NCBI RefSeq assembly: GCF_024612015.1
Contig: NZ_CP102512.1
Coordinates: 248,001 to 312,000, forward strand
Source of the DNA: Streptomyces sp. CA-210063
GTDB taxonomy: Bacteria > Actinomycetota > Actinomycetes > Streptomycetales > Streptomycetaceae
DNA: 64,000 nt
Direction of reading: 5' to 3'
Numbering within the stretch: the stretch's first letter is position 1; each line of letters begins with the position of its first letter. Below the pieces are notes generated by a model. The model saw only the letters and a list, made by a program, of their open reading frames with translations. It searched no databases and was not told the origin of the DNA. Positions 33,341 to 41,308 of this stretch are shown one piece after another. Both the position numbers and the translations under genes were made by a program.

Positions 33341-33540
33341 GGTGTTCCGTGCCGAAACCGGCCGAACGGTCGTGTCGTACATCCGGCACCGACGCCTTCA
33401 ACGCGCCCGCCACCTGCTCTTGTCCTCCACCTTGTCCATCACCGCCATCGCCGCGGCCGTGGGCATCGTCGGTCTCCAGGCCTTCAACAAAGCCTGCCGC
33501 ACCACGGGCTGTGCCACTCCTTCGCCCGCAGACCTCTCAC
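33339..33540 (+). pseudogene. AraC-family regulator C-terminal fragment
   Basis: Codons from 33339 read RVFRAETGRTVVSYIRHRRL, then QRARHLLLSSTLSITAIAAAVG and VGLQAFNKACR. This is the second half of an AraC DNA-binding domain. Nothing of the sensor domain or first HTH precedes it. Instead the esterase gene begins on the opposite strand. It is a recombination scrap. Confidence 0.7.
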
Positions 33541-33615
33541 ACACTGGTCGGGGGCGCCTCGTAAGGCGGAGATCGCTAGGCGGCGGGTGGCCTCCGTGGC
33601 GAGGACGGCTCCGGC

Positions 33616-34656
33616 TCATGGTTTCGCTGGCTCGGCGCGGATCTGAGGGAGCACCTTCGTGCCGAGCAGTTCGATGGCGCGCAGGAAGTCGCGCTGCGGC
33701 ATACCGCCGACGTCCATCTGGAGGATCTGGCGGGTGTGGCCGAGCAGCCCGTGCAGGTGGAGGATGCGGTCGGCGATCTCGTCGGGGCTGCCGACGAAGA
33801 CCATGCCGTCGGGGCCGTAGGTCGCGGCTCGGTCGGTGCGCGAGGGGGCGGGGCGGCCCAGTGCGGCCATGCCCTCGGCCATCATCCGGTGCTCGTACTC
33901 CAGGTAGGTCGACCGGGCCTGGGTACCGGACTCGGCGACGAACCCGTGCACGGCGACCGCGATGTCGGCCCGCTCGGCGGGATGTCCGGCCTGGGCCCAG
34001 GCGGCGCGGTAGGCGTGCCCGTACCGGGCCCAGTGCTCGGGGGTGCCGCCGAGGACGCCGAGGAACATCGGCAGACCCAACTCGACGGCTCGGCCCACCG
34101 AGCCGGGACTGCCGCCGGTGCCCAGCCAGATCTTCAGCGGCTCCTCGGGGCGGGGAAAGACAGTGACATCCTGCAACGGCCGTCTGCGGTGCGGGCCGTT
34201 CCAGGTGACGTTCTCGCCGGCGTTGACGGCCGTCAGCAGGTCGAGTTTGGAGGCGTACAGCAGGTCGTAGTCGTGCTCGTCGTGGTCGAACAGCGGGAAT
34301 GTGATCGTCGACGAGCCGCGTCCGGCGACCAGCTCGATGCGACCGGGAGCGATCGACGCGGCGGTCGCGAGCTGTTGGAACACCCGGATCGGGTCGTCGG
34401 TCGACAGGACGGTGACCGTGGTGCCGAGCTTGATCCGGTGGGTGGCGGCCGCGGCGGCGTTGACCACCGAGGTGGGCGAGGACAGTGGCATCGCCCGTAT
34501 GTGGTGCTCGCCGACCCCGAAGAAGTCCAGGCCCACCTCGTCGGCGAGCTTGATGGCCTCCAGCACATCGCGGAGGGCCTGGGCGGTGGGGCCGCGGCTG
34601 CCGTCCGCACGGCGCGGGGTGTTGCCGAAGGAGTAGACGCCGAGTTCGAAGGTCAT
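33616..34656 (-). CDS. Luciferase-like flavin-dependent monooxygenase
   Basis: This 346-residue LLM-class oxidoreductase uses reduced FMN or F420. Family landmarks are the N-terminal ELGVYSFGNTP, DFFGVGEHH (residues about 43-51), the strand RIKLGTTVTVLSTDDPIRVF, GRIELVAGRGSS and IWLGTGGSPGS. The start ATG 34656 begins the conserved first beta strand. It is the last gene of a minus-strand operon with an NmrA-like protein 18 bp upstream, DoxX and an SDR. The divergent TetR would regulate the set. The substrate is unknown. Confidence 0.88.
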   Translation of the reverse strand: MTFELGVYSFGNTPRRADGSRGPTAQALRDVLEAIKLADEVGLDFFGVGEHHIRAMPLSSPTSVVNAAAAATHRIKLGTTVTVLSTDDPIRVFQQLATAASIAPGRIELVAGRGSSTITFPLFDHDEHDYDLLYASKLDLLTAVNAGENVTWNGPHRRRPLQDVTVFPRPEEPLKIWLGTGGSPGSVGRAVELGLPMFLGVLGGTPEHWARYGHAYRAAWAQAGHPAERADIAVAVHGFVAESGTQARSTYLEYEHRMMAEGMAALGRPAPSRTDRAATYGPDGMVFVGSPDEIADRILHLHGLLGHTRQILQMDVGGMPQRDFLRAIELLGTKVLPQIRAEPAKP

Positions 34657-34673
34657 GGCGGGCCGGTCCTGAG

Positions 34674-35312
34674 TCAGTTGCTGATGGCGGGCATGGCCCG
34701 CCGGTAGCGGGTGTCGGTGAGCTGGAGGACGAGGAACGCGGCGATGTCGGCGCGGCTCATGGTGGAACCGACCCGGTCGTGGCCGAGGAACCCGGACCGG
34801 ATACGGCCGGTGGCGGGCTTGTGGGTGGGGTTGGTGATGCGGGCGATGGTGTAGTCGAGATCCGAGTCGGTGACGGCCTGGGTCATGCCCTTCAGCTCGG
34901 CCAGGGCCTGGGGGAACATCAGCCCGGCCGCGACGGGCAGCACCTTGTGTTTCCAGTGCGGCTTGTCCTGCGGATCGGCCAGTGAGGGCGTGGCCAGGCC
35001 GATGAAGCGGGTGACCTTCTGGGCCTCCATGGCCTGCACGATGGTGCGGGTGCCGTCGGTCACCTGGGTGCCAGTCGTGGACCGTTTCAGGGAGGGGCCG
35101 AGCGCGCTGATCACCGCGTCGGCGCCGCTGAGGGCCTGTTGGACAGCGTCGCGGTCGGACAACTGGCCGGTGACGGACGTGAGTTGGGAGTGGGTGAGGT
35201 CGAGCTTGGCGGGGGTGCGGACCAGGGCGGTGACCTGGTGGCCGTCGTCCAGGAGTTGTTGGACGACGAGGCGGCCGGTGCCGCCGGTCGCGCCGAAGAC
35301 GGTGACACGCAT
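34674..35312 (-). CDS. NmrA/SDR-a type NAD(P)-binding protein
   Basis: The 212-residue protein starts MRVTVFGATGGTGRLVVQQL, with the GxxGxxG dinucleotide motif. AGGAA is placed 8-9 bases before ATG 35312, while longer frames upstream overlap DoxX. It lacks a YxxxK pair, as usual in NmrA-like redox sensors and atypical SDRs. VISALGPSL and DLDYTIARITNPT are further family motifs. Its place between DoxX and the monooxygenase suggests a redox or detoxification task. Confidence 0.88.
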   Translation of the reverse strand: MRVTVFGATGGTGRLVVQQLLDDGHQVTALVRTPAKLDLTHSQLTSVTGQLSDRDAVQQALSGADAVISALGPSLKRSTTGTQVTDGTRTIVQAMEAQKVTRFIGLATPSLADPQDKPHWKHKVLPVAAGLMFPQALAELKGMTQAVTDSDLDYTIARITNPTHKPATGRIRSGFLGHDRVGSTMSRADIAAFLVLQLTDTRYRRAMPAISN

Positions 35313-35341
35313 CAGGGTGGTTCCTACAGTAGTGGTGGGGG

Positions 35342-35713
35342 TCAGAAGCTGTAGGGGCCGAAGCGTCCCCAGGCCACCACGGCGGCCAGGATCAGCAGGA
35401 CGGCGTTGAAGGCGATCGCGCCGGGCTCCTTGCGGCGGGCGTGGGTGATCGCGGCCAGGACCATCACCACGACCAGGCCTGTCGCGGCCAGCGGGGTCAG
35501 CACGGGGGCTATGCCAGTCGCAGCGGGAAGGATCAGGCCGAGGGCGGCGGCGAACTCCACGACGCCGATGAGGCGGACGGTGCCCTGGGAGAAGTCGGCC
35601 GTCCAGGGCAACTGGCCGACCAGCTTCTCCTTGGGCTGGGTGGACTTCATGACACCGGCCATGGCGAACATGGCGGCGAGCACGGCTTGCACGATCCACA
35701 AGAAGACGTTCAC
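35342..35713 (-). CDS. DoxX-family membrane protein
   Basis: This is a 123-residue protein with four hydrophobic segments. It starts at GTG 35713 (VNVFLWIVQAVLAAMFAMAG), with AAGGAA 7 bases upstream. The motif GVMKSTQPKEKL after the first helix and GVVEFAAALGLILP in the second helix fit DoxX-like proteins, which associate with quinone or thiol redox reactions in the membrane. The gene follows the SDR by 80 bp and precedes the NmrA-like gene by 30 bp. Confidence 0.85.
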   Translation of the reverse strand: MNVFLWIVQAVLAAMFAMAGVMKSTQPKEKLVGQLPWTADFSQGTVRLIGVVEFAAALGLILPAATGIAPVLTPLAATGLVVVMVLAAITHARRKEPGAIAFNAVLLILAAVVAWGRFGPYSF

Positions 35714-35792
35714 GTACGGATTCCTTGCCAAGAGGGGGACGGGACAGGGAGGGAGCGGATGCCCCCTCCCGGGAGCGGCGTGGGCCGGCCGG

Positions 35793-36473
35793 TCAGGCGT
35801 TGAAGACGGACTCGGAGCGGTCGCGGTTTTCGTGCAGGTCCCAGTACACGGGGGCGATCTGCTCGGGCGTGGCCGTGGGGAAGCCCTCCGGGCCGCCGTC
35901 GCCGATCCAGACGTTGATCGCCACGTGTGCGGCGTGCACACCGCTGCCGGCCAGCTCCTTGTCCAGGTTGAGCACCCAGTTGCGCAGGGCCGCGGCGGCC
36001 GCGTTGACGTTGCCGAGCATGGGAATGGGGTCCACGGAGCCGCCGCCGGTGGTGAACAGCAGGGTCCCGGCGCCGGACTCCCGCATGGCGGGCAGTACGG
36101 CCTGGGCCGCCGTGACGGCGCCGTAGAAGAGGTACTCGATCTGCGGCTGCAGATTGTCCACTGTGGCCTCGGAGGGGGCGGCCAGGGTGACGCCGGGCAC
36201 CGGGGAGTGCGGGGCCGGGGAGTACTCCAGTACGTCGATGCCGCCGAAGTGGGCCTTCACGGCGTCCAGGGCGGCGGTCAAGGAGGGCCTGTCCAGGACA
36301 TCGGCGGTGAACGCCTCAGCGGTGATGTCTTCCTTGCCCAGCTGGTCGACCAGGGTCTGAAGCTTCTCCTTGGTGCGGGATATCAGGGCGACGTCGAAGC
36401 CGCGGCTGCCGAAGGTGCGGGCGATGGCCAGGCCCATACCGGGGCCTGCGCCGATGATGGCAATAGTGGGCAT
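35793..36473 (-). CDS. Atypical short-chain dehydrogenase lacking YxxxK
   Basis: The 226-residue protein starts MPTIAIIGAGPGMGLAIART, a clear Rossmann motif, followed by DVALISRTKEKLQTL. The central segment LLFTTGGGSVDPIPM corresponds to the Ser strand. Where the catalytic Tyr-x-x-x-Lys should stand it reads NVNAAAAALRNW, so classical SDR chemistry is unlikely. It may bind NAD(P) as a sensor or use another mechanism. It heads the operon with DoxX, NmrA-like and luciferase-like genes. A decayed near-copy of its N-terminus lies at 30-99. Confidence 0.88.
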   Translation of the reverse strand: MPTIAIIGAGPGMGLAIARTFGSRGFDVALISRTKEKLQTLVDQLGKEDITAEAFTADVLDRPSLTAALDAVKAHFGGIDVLEYSPAPHSPVPGVTLAAPSEATVDNLQPQIEYLFYGAVTAAQAVLPAMRESGAGTLLFTTGGGSVDPIPMLGNVNAAAAALRNWVLNLDKELAGSGVHAAHVAINVWIGDGGPEGFPTATPEQIAPVYWDLHENRDRSESVFNA

Positions 36474-36509
36474 GGTCGTTTCTCTTCTCTTCTGTTGGAC
36501 GTGTGTCGG

Positions 36510-36704
36510 GAGCAGGAGACGGCGATCTTGCCCGGGGTGCCGGCGCCGAAGGCGGCGAACGCCTCAACCGACCCCGCCGGAAGCCCCGGAGACCAGCACC
36601 GTCTCGCCCTCGACCAGGCCCACCGCGTCCAGACTCACCAGGACAGTGGCCCCGGCCTCGCCCAGCGCGCCCGCGTCCCCCGCCTTCACGGTTGCAGCAC
36701 GCAT
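36510..36704 (-). pseudogene. Zinc-type quinone/alcohol dehydrogenase remnant
   Basis: ATG 36704 gives MRAATVKAGDAGALGEAGAT, then LVEGETVLVSGASGGVG and a stop. Just after, another frame reads EAFAAFGAGTPGKIAVSC. These are the start, the cofactor-binding GGVG loop and the C-terminus of a medium-chain quinone oxidoreductase, with everything between deleted. It is the first unit after the TetR operator, so the operon originally began with this gene. Confidence 0.65.
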
Positions 36705-36721
36705 GACCACACCCTTCGAAT

Positions 36722-36788
36722 AAGTGGGACGGTCGGACCAATTTCACGGTCGCCACCGTACACCAGAAGCGGGCCGGTCGTTCCACTT
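36722..36788. promoter_or_regulatory. Divergent promoter region with TetR-type inverted repeat
   Basis: AAGTGGGACGGTCGG (36722-36736) and CCGGTCGTTCCACTT (36774-36788) form a 15-bp inverted repeat with three mismatches across 37 bp. TAGGAT at 36790-36795 can be the -10 of the tetR gene. The repeat would let one TetR control both directions. Confidence 0.45.
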
Positions 36789-36803
36789 GGATAGGATGAG
36801 GGC

Positions 36804-37496
36804 ATGCCCTCGCCACCTTCTGACCAGACGCCGGGCCGACAGCCCGGCACGGGACTGCGCGCCGACGCCGAGCGCAACCGCGACCGCATCCTGGCCGCCG
36901 CCCGCCGCCTCTACGCCACGGAAGGACTCGCCGCCTCGATGGCCTCCGTCGCCCGCGAGGCAGGCGTCGGCAAGGCCACGCTCGGCCGACGCTTCGTCAC
37001 CCGGTAGGAACTCGTCAACGCGGTCTTCGCCGACCTCATGGACGCCTACGCCGACGCCGTCACCGCCGCCCTGGACGACCCCGACCCCTGGCACGGATTC
37101 ATGGGCTACATCCACGCCGTCTGCGCCATGCAGGCCGCCGACCGCGGCTTCGCCGACGTGCTGACCATGACCTTCCCCGCCGCCAAGGCCCTGGAGACCC
37201 GCCGCGCCTAGGCGTACCACCAACTGCTCGAACTCATCGCCCGCGCCAAGGACACCGGGCACCTGCGCGACGACTTCACCCACCAGGATGTGGTCATCCT
37301 GCTCATGGCCAACGCCGGCGTCATCGCCGCCACCGGCGACGCCGCCCCCGACACCTGGCGCCGCCTCGTCGGCCACATGCTCCGCTCCTACGCCGGCCCC
37401 GGCGCCGAGATGCCCCCGCTGCCCGAGTCCCCCGCCCCCACCGCCCTCTACCGCGCCATGATTCGCCTCTCGCGCACCGGCACGAGCACCGCCTAG
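36804..37496 (+). pseudogene. TetR-family regulator with two in-frame TAG codons
   Basis: From ATG 36804 the frame reads a normal TetR HTH (RILAAARRLYATEGLAASMA, VAREAGVGKATLGRRF), then TAG at 37005. It continues as ELVNAVFADLMDAYADAV to a second TAG at 37209 and finishes AYHQLLELIARAKDTG and onward to 37496. The remaining frame is fully coherent. In homologues both positions are commonly Gln, so each can be explained by a CAG to TAG change. Without suppression only the DNA-binding domain would be made. The divergent operon may be derepressed. Confidence 0.8.
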
Positions 37497-37539
37497 GACG
37501 CACCCAGGACGCGTCCTTCGCTGGTCACACAGAGCCGAA

Positions 37540-37560
37540 CCGATAGGCGTCGCCTATACG
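37540..37560 (+). promoter_or_regulatory. LysR-type binding site before dctA
   Basis: CCGATAGGCGTCGCCTATACG contains the 15-bp perfect palindrome ATAGGCG T CGCCTAT. It matches the site at 41199-41219 at 16 of 21 positions. It is about 108 bp before the dctA start and fits a LysR-family T-N11-A type site. Confidence 0.6.
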
Positions 37561-37667
37561 GGCCATCGATTTTTGGTCGTGGACCCCCCTGACTGTGCCC
37601 GGTTCACTGTGGCGGAAAGTCAGCGTGGACCGATCGGGCTCGGTGCCGCGCGATCAGGGAGGCTGCA

Positions 37668-39098
37668 ATGACGCATACCCCGACGCACACTCCGCACAGC
37701 GAGCGAGCCGCCGCGAAACCGTGGTACCGGCAGCTGTACGTCCAGGTGCTGGTGGCGATCGTGATCGGAATCGTCCTGGGCTGGCGGTGGCCGGACCTGG
37801 CCACGTCCATGGAACCGATCGGCACCACGTTCATCACCGCGATGAAGATGCTGATCGGGCCGATCGTCTTCCTGACGATCGTCGGAGGGATAGCCGGTGT
37901 CGCCGACCTGAAGAAGGTCGGGCTCACCGGCATCAAGGCTCTGACGTACTTCCAGATCGGCACCATCGTCGCCATGCTCACCGGGCTGGTGGCAATCAAC
38001 ATCTTCCGCCTCGGCGACGGTGTGCACGCCGACCCCTCCTCGCTCGACACCTCGGGCGACGCGGGCGAGTACATCGAGAAGGGTGAGCACCAGCACTGGT
38101 GGGAGTTCCTGACGAACATCGTGCCGGAAAGCTTCTTCGGGCCGTTCGTGGAGGGCAGCATCCTTCAGGTCATCTTCCTGGCGGTGATCTTCGGCATCGC
38201 GCTGAAGATGGTGGGCAAGGCGGGTGAGCCGATCATCGCGGGTGTGGGGCGGCTGACCGAGGTCGTGTTCAAGGTGCTGTCGTTCGTGATGAAGGCCGCG
38301 CCGCTCGGCGCCTTCGGCGCGATGTCGTACGCCATCGGAAAGTTCGGCCTGTCCACGCTGACCAGCCTCGGTTCGCTGATCCTGCTCTTCTACGTCACCT
38401 CCGCCCTGTTCGTCGTGGTGGTGCTGGGCGGTGTGCTCGCCGCGTACGTGCGGCTGAACATCTTCCAGCTGTTCCGCTACTTCAAGGAGGAGTTCTTCCT
38501 CATCCTCGGTACGTCCACGGCCGAGCCGGCGCTGCCGGGGCTGATGCGCAAGATGCAGTTCATGGGCGTGGAGCGGTCCACGGTCGGTCTGGTGGTACCG
38601 ACGGGCTACAGCTTCAACCTCGACGGTGCGGCGATCTACCTGTCGCTGGCCACCCTGTACATCGCGCAGGCCACCGACACCCCCCTGTCCGTCACCCAGC
38701 AACTCGGTCTCCTCGCCGTCATGTTGCTGACGTCCAAGGGCGCCGCCGGTGTCGCGGGCGGCGGCTTCATCGCCCTCACGGCCACCCTCTCCACGGTCGG
38801 CCACGTTCCGGCGGCGGGCATCATGCTCGTCTTCGGCATCGACAAGTTCATGTCGGAGTGCCGGGCGCTGGTGAACTTCTTCGGCAACGCCGTCGCCACC
38901 CTGTTCATCGCCCGCTGGGAGAACACCCTGGACCTCGCCAGGGCACGCGAAGTCCTCGCGGGGAGGGCCGGAGAACCGCCGACCACCACCGAGCCGAAGA
39001 CTCTCGCGGCCGAGAGCCCCGAGGTGGCCGAAGCGAGTCGTCCGACCGTCACCTCACACACCGCGCACACCGCGCACACCGCCGAGGTGACCCCCTGA
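37668..39098 (+). CDS. dctA: C4-dicarboxylate/H+ (Na+) symporter
   Basis: This 476-residue DAACS-family membrane transporter has GGGAGG 6 bases before ATG 37668. Conserved motifs are PIVFLTIVGGIAGV, the re-entrant loop LGTSTAEPALPGLMRKM, PTGYSFNLDGAAIYL and SKGAAGVAGGGF, followed by DKFMSECRALVNFFGN. The C-terminal 50 residues are a Thr/Glu/Ala-rich cytoplasmic tail with HTAHTAHTA repeats. The stop overlaps the next ATG (TGATG). With tartrate dehydrogenase and glycerate kinase in the same cluster, tartrate or a related dicarboxylate is the likely substrate. Confidence 0.93.
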   Translation: MTHTPTHTPHSERAAAKPWYRQLYVQVLVAIVIGIVLGWRWPDLATSMEPIGTTFITAMKMLIGPIVFLTIVGGIAGVADLKKVGLTGIKALTYFQIGTIVAMLTGLVAINIFRLGDGVHADPSSLDTSGDAGEYIEKGEHQHWWEFLTNIVPESFFGPFVEGSILQVIFLAVIFGIALKMVGKAGEPIIAGVGRLTEVVFKVLSFVMKAAPLGAFGAMSYAIGKFGLSTLTSLGSLILLFYVTSALFVVVVLGGVLAAYVRLNIFQLFRYFKEEFFLILGTSTAEPALPGLMRKMQFMGVERSTVGLVVPTGYSFNLDGAAIYLSLATLYIAQATDTPLSVTQQLGLLAVMLLTSKGAAGVAGGGFIALTATLSTVGHVPAAGIMLVFGIDKFMSECRALVNFFGNAVATLFIARWENTLDLARAREVLAGRAGEPPTTTEPKTLAAESPEVAEASRPTVTSHTAHTAHTAEVTP

Positions 39099-40231
39099 TG
39101 GTGTCCGTACTGATCGCTCCGGACAAGTTCAAGGGCTCCCTCAGCGCCGACGACGTCGCCCACGCGTTGGCACGCGGGGTACGGGAGGGTGCCCCGCACG
39201 CGAGCGTCAGTCGGCTCGCGTTGGCGGACGGCGGAGAGGGGAGCGTGGCGGCCGCCTGCTCGGGTCGGTTCAGCCCCGAGACGATCACGGTGCCCGGGCC
39301 GACCGGGCAGCCCGTCACCGCCACGGTCGCGGTGCACGGCCGTACCGTCCTCGTCGAGGCCGCGGCCGTCTGCGGACTCGGTGTACTGCCCGACGGGCAC
39401 AAGGCGCCGCTCACCGCCACCAGCCGCGGGGTCGGGCAGGCCGTCCGGTACGCGCTGGCCGGCGGGGCGGACACGATCGTCCTCGCCCTCGGCGGCGTCG
39501 CCACCACGGACGGTGGCGCGGGCCTGCTCCAGGCGCTGGGCGCCGTACTGGCACGCGAGGACGGCACCCCGATCGGCCCCGGCGGCCGAGGCCTCGGCGA
39601 ACTCCACACCGTCGACCTCGGCGAACCCCGCGCCCTGCTGAGGGGAGTCGATCTCGTCCTCGCCACCGACGTGGACAACCCGCTGCTCGGACCGACCGGC
39701 ACGGCCACCGTCTACGGCCCGCAGAAGGGTGCGACCACGGACGATGTGCGGGAACTGGAGGCAGCACTCGGGTGCTTCGTACGACGGCTGGAGGCGGCGG
39801 GCGTCGCGGACGCGGCCCGTCTCGCCGAAGCGCCCGGCGCCGGGGCGGCCGGCGGACTCGGCTACGCCGGGATGCTGTTGGGCGGTCGGGTGTGCTCCGG
39901 TGCGGACTACTTCCTCACCCTCCTCGGCGCCGACGAGTTGCTGACCGCGAACGACTTCGTGGTGACGGGCGAGGGGAGCCTCGACGAGCAGTCCCTGTCG
40001 GGCAAGCTGCCTGTCGCGCTCGCCCGGCGGGCACGGCGGTACGGCACCTCGGTGCACGCCGTGGCCGGCCGGTGCACGCTCCCCGCCGAGCGGACCGCCG
40101 CGCACTTCCGCTCCGTACAGGCCCTGACCGAACTCACCGACCAGGACTGCGCGAACGACCCCACCCTGTCCGTGCGGCTCCTGGAACAGTGCGGGCGGGC
40201 CCTCGCCGCCCGCTGGATCGCGGGCGCGTAG
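39098..40231 (+). CDS. Glycerate kinase (GlxK/GarK type)
   Basis: The 377-residue enzyme phosphorylates D-glycerate. It starts with the diagnostic VLIAPDKFKGSLSADDVA (residues 4-21). Further signatures are ALADGGEGS, GGVATTDGGAGLLQALG, ATDVDNPLLG and TGEGSLDEQSLSGK. It is translationally coupled to dctA through TGATG. Together with the tartrate dehydrogenase, whose decarboxylating reaction can give D-glycerate, it would feed the carbon into glycolysis. Confidence 0.94.
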   Translation: MVSVLIAPDKFKGSLSADDVAHALARGVREGAPHASVSRLALADGGEGSVAAACSGRFSPETITVPGPTGQPVTATVAVHGRTVLVEAAAVCGLGVLPDGHKAPLTATSRGVGQAVRYALAGGADTIVLALGGVATTDGGAGLLQALGAVLAREDGTPIGPGGRGLGELHTVDLGEPRALLRGVDLVLATDVDNPLLGPTGTATVYGPQKGATTDDVRELEAALGCFVRRLEAAGVADAARLAEAPGAGAAGGLGYAGMLLGGRVCSGADYFLTLLGADELLTANDFVVTGEGSLDEQSLSGKLPVALARRARRYGTSVHAVAGRCTLPAERTAAHFRSVQALTELTDQDCANDPTLSVRLLEQCGRALAARWIAGA

Positions 40232-40297
40232 GAGCCGGCCGAGCGCCGGATAGGTTGGCCTCGCCGCAGCAGCCCAGAACGACGCGGGAGGTCACCG

Positions 40298-41218
40298 TTG
40301 GACGCCCGGCAGCTCGAGTACTTCCTGGCCATCGTCGAGCACGGTGGCTTCAGCAAGGCGGCTGCCGCCCTGCATGTGGCCCAGCCCTCGCTCTCCCAGG
40401 CCATGGCCAACCTGGAGGCCGACCTCGGGGTGGCCCTCTTCCACCGGGTGGGCCGGGGCGTCGTACTGAGCGAGGCCGGGGCGGAGCTGCTCGAGCCGAG
40501 CCGCCGGGTGCTGCGCGACCTGACGGCCGTCCGCGACACGGCCGCCGCGCTCGCCGGGCTGCAGGGGGGCACGGTCGAGGTGGCCACCATGCCCTCACCC
40601 GGCATCGAACCGCTCACCACGCTCATCCACCGCTTCGCGGAGCTGCACCCGTCCGTGACGGTCAGCACTCAGGCCGCCTTCACCCCCGACGAGGTTCTCT
40701 CCCTCGTCCGCAGCGGCGCGTGCGAACTGGGCCTGTTGGGCTCGGCGGGCGCCGTGAAGCCGACCGGCCTGGATGTCCTGCATGTCGAGGACCAGCCGTT
40801 CGTGGTCGTCGCCGCGCCCGGCGGGACCTTCGAGGACGGCGTCACGATCCGGCCCGAGGGCCTCGCCGGGCACAAGCTCATCGCGTCCCGCACCGGCAGT
40901 CTGATGCGCAGCATCGTCGACGACATCACCGCCGGAGGCGCCGGCACCAAGATCGTGACAGTCGTCGATCACCGCACCTCCATCCTGCCCCTGGTCCTCA
41001 CCGGCGTGGGCGTCGCCGTCCTGCCGTCCTCGTGGACCCGGCTGGCCCGCCGCTGCGGGGCCGTCGTCGCGCCCATCGATTCCACGGCCCACCTGCATGT
41101 GGCGATGGTCAGCCTGCCCGCGCACCTCACCCCGGCCGCGCGCGCCTTCCTCGCCCTCACCGGGTCACTGGCCCATCTCAGGACGCGAGAGGCATCAACC
41201 GATCGGCCTGGCCTATAG
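40298..41218 (+). CDS. LysR-family regulator
   Basis: The 306-residue protein starts at TTG 40298 (DARQLEYFLAIVEHGGFSKA) with GGGAGG 6 bases upstream. The winged HTH covers residues 1-60 and includes ALHVAQPSLSQAMANLEADL. The C-terminal effector domain follows. It stands between the dctA-kinase pair and the tartrate dehydrogenase, all on one strand. It probably recognises the two matching sites at 37540 and 41199. The second site overlaps its own last codons. Confidence 0.92.
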   Translation: MDARQLEYFLAIVEHGGFSKAAAALHVAQPSLSQAMANLEADLGVALFHRVGRGVVLSEAGAELLEPSRRVLRDLTAVRDTAAALAGLQGGTVEVATMPSPGIEPLTTLIHRFAELHPSVTVSTQAAFTPDEVLSLVRSGACELGLLGSAGAVKPTGLDVLHVEDQPFVVVAAPGGTFEDGVTIRPEGLAGHKLIASRTGSLMRSIVDDITAGGAGTKIVTVVDHRTSILPLVLTGVGVAVLPSSWTRLARRCGAVVAPIDSTAHLHVAMVSLPAHLTPAARAFLALTGSLAHLRTREASTDRPGL

Positions 41219-41219
41219 G
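41199..41219 (+). promoter_or_regulatory. LysR-type binding site before tartrate dehydrogenase
   Basis: CCGATCGGCCTGGCCTATAGG shares the framework CCGATnGGCnTnGCCTATAnG with the site before dctA. It overlaps the 3' end of lysR and lies 90 bp before the dehydrogenase start. Confidence 0.6.
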
Positions 41220-41308
41220 TCGCATCGGCAGCACGTCTTGGACGCCCTACGACCCCCCTGTGTTGACTCGAACCGACCGCATCACAGCGAGCCGGAGGAC
41301 ATGCACTG

